The notes beneath the pieces are model-generated. The model saw only the letters and a program-made list of their open reading frames with translations, did not search any database and was not told the origin of the DNA. Shown piece by piece: positions 62,801-64,000 of a DNA stretch of 64,000 nucleotides. A program made the position numbers and the translations under genes. Source of the DNA: Cupidesulfovibrio sp000226255 (GTDB taxonomy: Bacteria; Desulfobacterota; Desulfovibrionia; Desulfovibrionales; Desulfovibrionaceae). Position 1 is the first letter of the stretch; every line of letters starts with the position of its first letter. Where the stretch lies: assembly GCF_003402415.2 (NCBI RefSeq), contig NZ_AP036014.1:1240001-1304000 (forward strand), written 5' to 3'.

Positions 62801-64000
62801 GAGCCATGAACCATGAGATGGCCAGGCCCTTGCGTTCCGCGCGGTCGGCCACGGCGTCGTGGGCGTCGCGCAGCATGCGTTGCAGGTCGAACACGGCGCG
62901 GCGCGGCGCGGTGCGCAACGGCGCGGCCACGCGGCCGAGATCACCGGCGATGGACGCAAGCTCGCGCCCGGCGGCGGCCACGGCCTCGGCGTGGCTGCGG
63001 GCCGCCGGGGGCAGCGCGCAGTTTTCCAGGCCGTCCAGTTCCTGCAACATGGCGTCGATGGGGCCGAGCAGGCTTTCTTCCATGCGGGCCAGCGCCAGCG
63101 GGTCGAGGGCATGGTTCGGGGCGTGGCCCGGGCTGAAGCGGCTCTGTTCGGCATGGTCCCGGCTCGTACGGGCGGCGGCATCTTCGTCCGCATCCGGTCC
63201 GTAGCCGGTGGCAACGTCCGCCATGCCAGCGGCGGCTGCGGCACGGGCCATGCGCCGCGAGCCGCGCGGCGCGGGGGCGTCCCCCAGTTCGGGCAGCACG
63301 TCGCCCAGGGAAAGCTCCAACGGTTCGTCGCCCGCGCCGTCATCGTCAAAGGGGTGAAGGGAATGGAGGGGATGTTCGGCTGCGTGCGACTGCCCGTCAT
63401 GCCCGTCATTCCCGTCATGGCGGTCATGGCGGGCACCCCCGCCAAGGCGGGCCGGGGCAGACGTTTCGCCGCGCAGTTCTTCGGCCGGAATCAGGCGCAG
63501 GGTGGGTTCGTCGGCCAGCGGGTCGTCCAGGTCGGGCCGTTCGGCCGCCGGGCTCTTGCGCACGCGGTAGCCGCGTCCGCCGGTCAGCGAACCCTCGGCC
63601 TCGGCCGGGCGCGGGGTGCCGGTGCCCGCCACCAGCAGGGCCAGCAGGGCAAGGCCCCACAGCGGGGCCGTGGATATCCACACGGCGGGAACCGGCGAGG
63701 CCAGCCCCACGATGCCCACTCCGGCCCCGGCCAGCGCGGCCAGGCACCCGGTAAGGAAACGGCGCGACCCCGGCAGCTTGCGGACCTTGCAGGACACCGC
63801 CGCAGGCAGCACCAGCACCAGCAGCAGGGGCCACAGCGCCAGCAGGCGCGATGTCCAGGCCATGCCCGGCACCAGCGGCAGCAGGGCCAGCACCGCACCG
63901 GCCAGCGAGACAACGCGCAATTGCAGGTCGGCCCTGGGGGCATGGTCGCTGGTGCGCAACAGGTGCCGCCCCACGTGGGGCAGCAGCATCAGGGCAAGAC
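59817..64000 (-). CDS. Degenerate hybrid kinase/receiver/Hpt-like protein (5' end beyond the window)
   Basis: At least 1390 residues; the frame is open past an ATG at 63989 to the window edge, so the N-terminus may be missing. Four or more membrane helices come first, then an acidic linker. An HATPase-like region follows (about 62480-62800; SDSGAGAP and SGRGQGTTVSFTARL) preceded by a dimerisation-like segment without a phospho-His motif. The receiver keeps its Asp (codon 62196-62198, IMDGDMPEDD) and LEKPLT, but has Val where Thr/Ser is usual. After ~600 low-complexity residues rich in Ala, Pro and Glu (PDEPDEPDEADG; GPTGPTGPTGE) comes an Hpt-like bundle (59820-60120) with AARIAGKADSFG where the His motif should be. 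Confidence 0.75.
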   Translation of the reverse strand, partial: LALMLLPHVGRHLLRTSDHAPRADLQLRVVSLAGAVLALLPLVPGMAWTSRLLALWPLLLVLVLPAAVSCKVRKLPGSRRFLTGCLAALAGAGVGIVGLASPVPAVWISTAPLWGLALLALLVAGTGTPRPAEAEGSLTGGRGYRVRKSPAAERPDLDDPLADEPTLRLIPAEELRGETSAPARLGGGARHDRHDGNDGHDGQSHAAEHPLHSLHPFDDDGAGDEPLELSLGDVLPELGDAPAPRGSRRMARAAAAAGMADVATGYGPDADEDAAARTSRDHAEQSRFSPGHAPNHALDPLALARMEESLLGPIDAMLQELDGLENCALPPAARSHAEAVAAAGRELASIAGDLGRVAAPLRTAPRRAVFDLQRMLRDAHDAVADRAERKGLAISWFMAPHLSQLYEGDAGQLGELLRLLAESSVRSTDKGSVHMSVRRVPDSTDPGHLLFTVSDSGAGAPPHKRSVSALARAWEMADAAGGTLTVESGRGQGTTVSFTARLVALSGDATAPRPFVGVDLTDDLRVARPIPDAVTAADQLHLGPITPRRPLQVIVADDVPSNRQLLAFFLEGLPHAPLEARGATEAGILYRRAPSGLVIMDGDMPEDDIVAAVASIRAFEQEHDLAPVPVLALVAHEAQADRMLAAGCTETLEKPLTRSGLRAAVERLAPPHAEPEPQAAYAEYGYADAFTDAADQAPQSGAYADAAPEFTALPDLFLADPPMADMETLADTASAWDALGHAGTGHDQPFADGHGEPQPELAREPEGPDEPDEPDEADGFDAPDAPDEPHAPDAPDAADDADMFDDARALPGAEAAAELMASLAAGPTSWHPWDSPMAVGPEEAPTGARAPGTVGADLGEPGPTGPTGPTGETGEAYETGAAGEELPDLFGADIFAVPHRDDQTQPRDAAFAATGSGGALPEGGSLPEGGSLLDLIVTDAADFESADNSGTADTAFTEPATAVAVSGLAAAIPATAASAAASLSPATVPATWGDDFEESVGEPMPLQRAATPQSPASAAGAPTETERSAGRPAHAASVRPAAEGGEWVGDPMPMEPHRASAHAGPSASSSYGAAARLERWERAQRAQHQGQRVTPQPPAADPAPMPAPAAELDTRPIRDLSAEVRPGYRPKQQPAPSPAQHAGQPGQTPSAQPAAAQQPPQPLPPQMPYTRPQPGQPQPEPTHPGQARPVQTMTQPQAQTTAAHSQAAQAAPAAPAKSFAERIAERIAIHLGRGAERTPDRESDKTRRATARPASPDGGQAHAGPRDRGDAAPAHSLPSVGHRPEPHGHMGDDIEPFIPGLLETLDAALDDARRGRAGGSTFVVQEAAARIAGKADSFGLRVLERIARCVERAAAADDMEAVRDLLPELEAAVERNRIALAPRAGRGNRRPGG

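Overview
The window is about 70% G+C by eye and codes densely on both strands. The mix of methyl-accepting chemotaxis proteins, hybrid kinases, HD-GYP, PilZ, a DUF438/hemerythrin sensor and many Ala/Pro-rich proteins suggests a Desulfovibrionaceae sulfate reducer, most like the Nitratidesulfovibrio (Desulfovibrio vulgaris) group. That placement is inference from gene content, not from a marker gene. No rRNA, tRNA, CRISPR array or insertion sequence was recognised.

Layout. 0-4.6 kb: an EmrA/EmrB-type efflux pair and a ThiF/MoeB-like E1 enzyme. 4.6-12.2 kb (minus): a GT4 glycosyltransferase, an HD-GYP response regulator and a 1532-residue hybrid kinase with its own promoter. 12.4-16.1 kb: a phage-type regulatory module with a LexA/CI-like repressor (leaderless, with an operator inside its promoter), a divergent early operon (two zinc-finger proteins, an SSB-like protein, an HTH protein) and a second operator-controlled gene. 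16.4-28.0 kb: host genes, namely a DUF4136 lipoprotein, two translationally coupled paralogous sensor kinases, a PilZ-MotA-MotB operon, a TPR lipoprotein and two small proteins. 28.4-30.3 kb (minus): holin, a TM/coiled-coil protein and small terminase. 30.6-34.7 kb (minus): three exported non-phage proteins, including a hydrolase-like protein without its nucleophile. 35.2-47.2 kb (plus): an intact short-tailed (T7/BPP-1-like) virion cassette with portal, scaffold, capsid, cement, tail tubular A and B, gp13-like and gp14-like proteins and tail fibre. 47.5-64 kb: two chemotaxis receptors, a DUF438/hemerythrin/PAS protein, EttA, CorA, a DUF1499 protein, a TetR regulator and, running off the window end, a degenerate kinase/receiver/Hpt-like protein.

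Main point. Phage functions lie in separate blocks with host signalling and motility genes between them. The virion genes are uninterrupted and well supplied with ribosome binding sites. No integrase, replication gene, endolysin, gp15/gp16 homologue or large terminase is present. The holin/coil/small-terminase block keeps the T7 gene order but is inverted, and where the large terminase should begin there is only a good ribosome binding site and a short degenerate frame. This fits either a decayed, rearranged podovirus prophage or a domesticated short-tailed particle such as a gene transfer agent. Desulfovibrio is known for the short-tailed agent Dd1, so the second reading deserves a test.

Other themes. 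Many 9-, 10- and 14-bp minisatellites occur in host genes, phage genes and intergenic DNA; those inside genes are multiples of three. A 48-bp copy of the ettA 3' end, differing only at synonymous positions, lies 220 bp downstream of the original, with a second copy of its terminator further on, and looks like a recombination scar. Several proteins have lost catalytic residues while keeping the fold.
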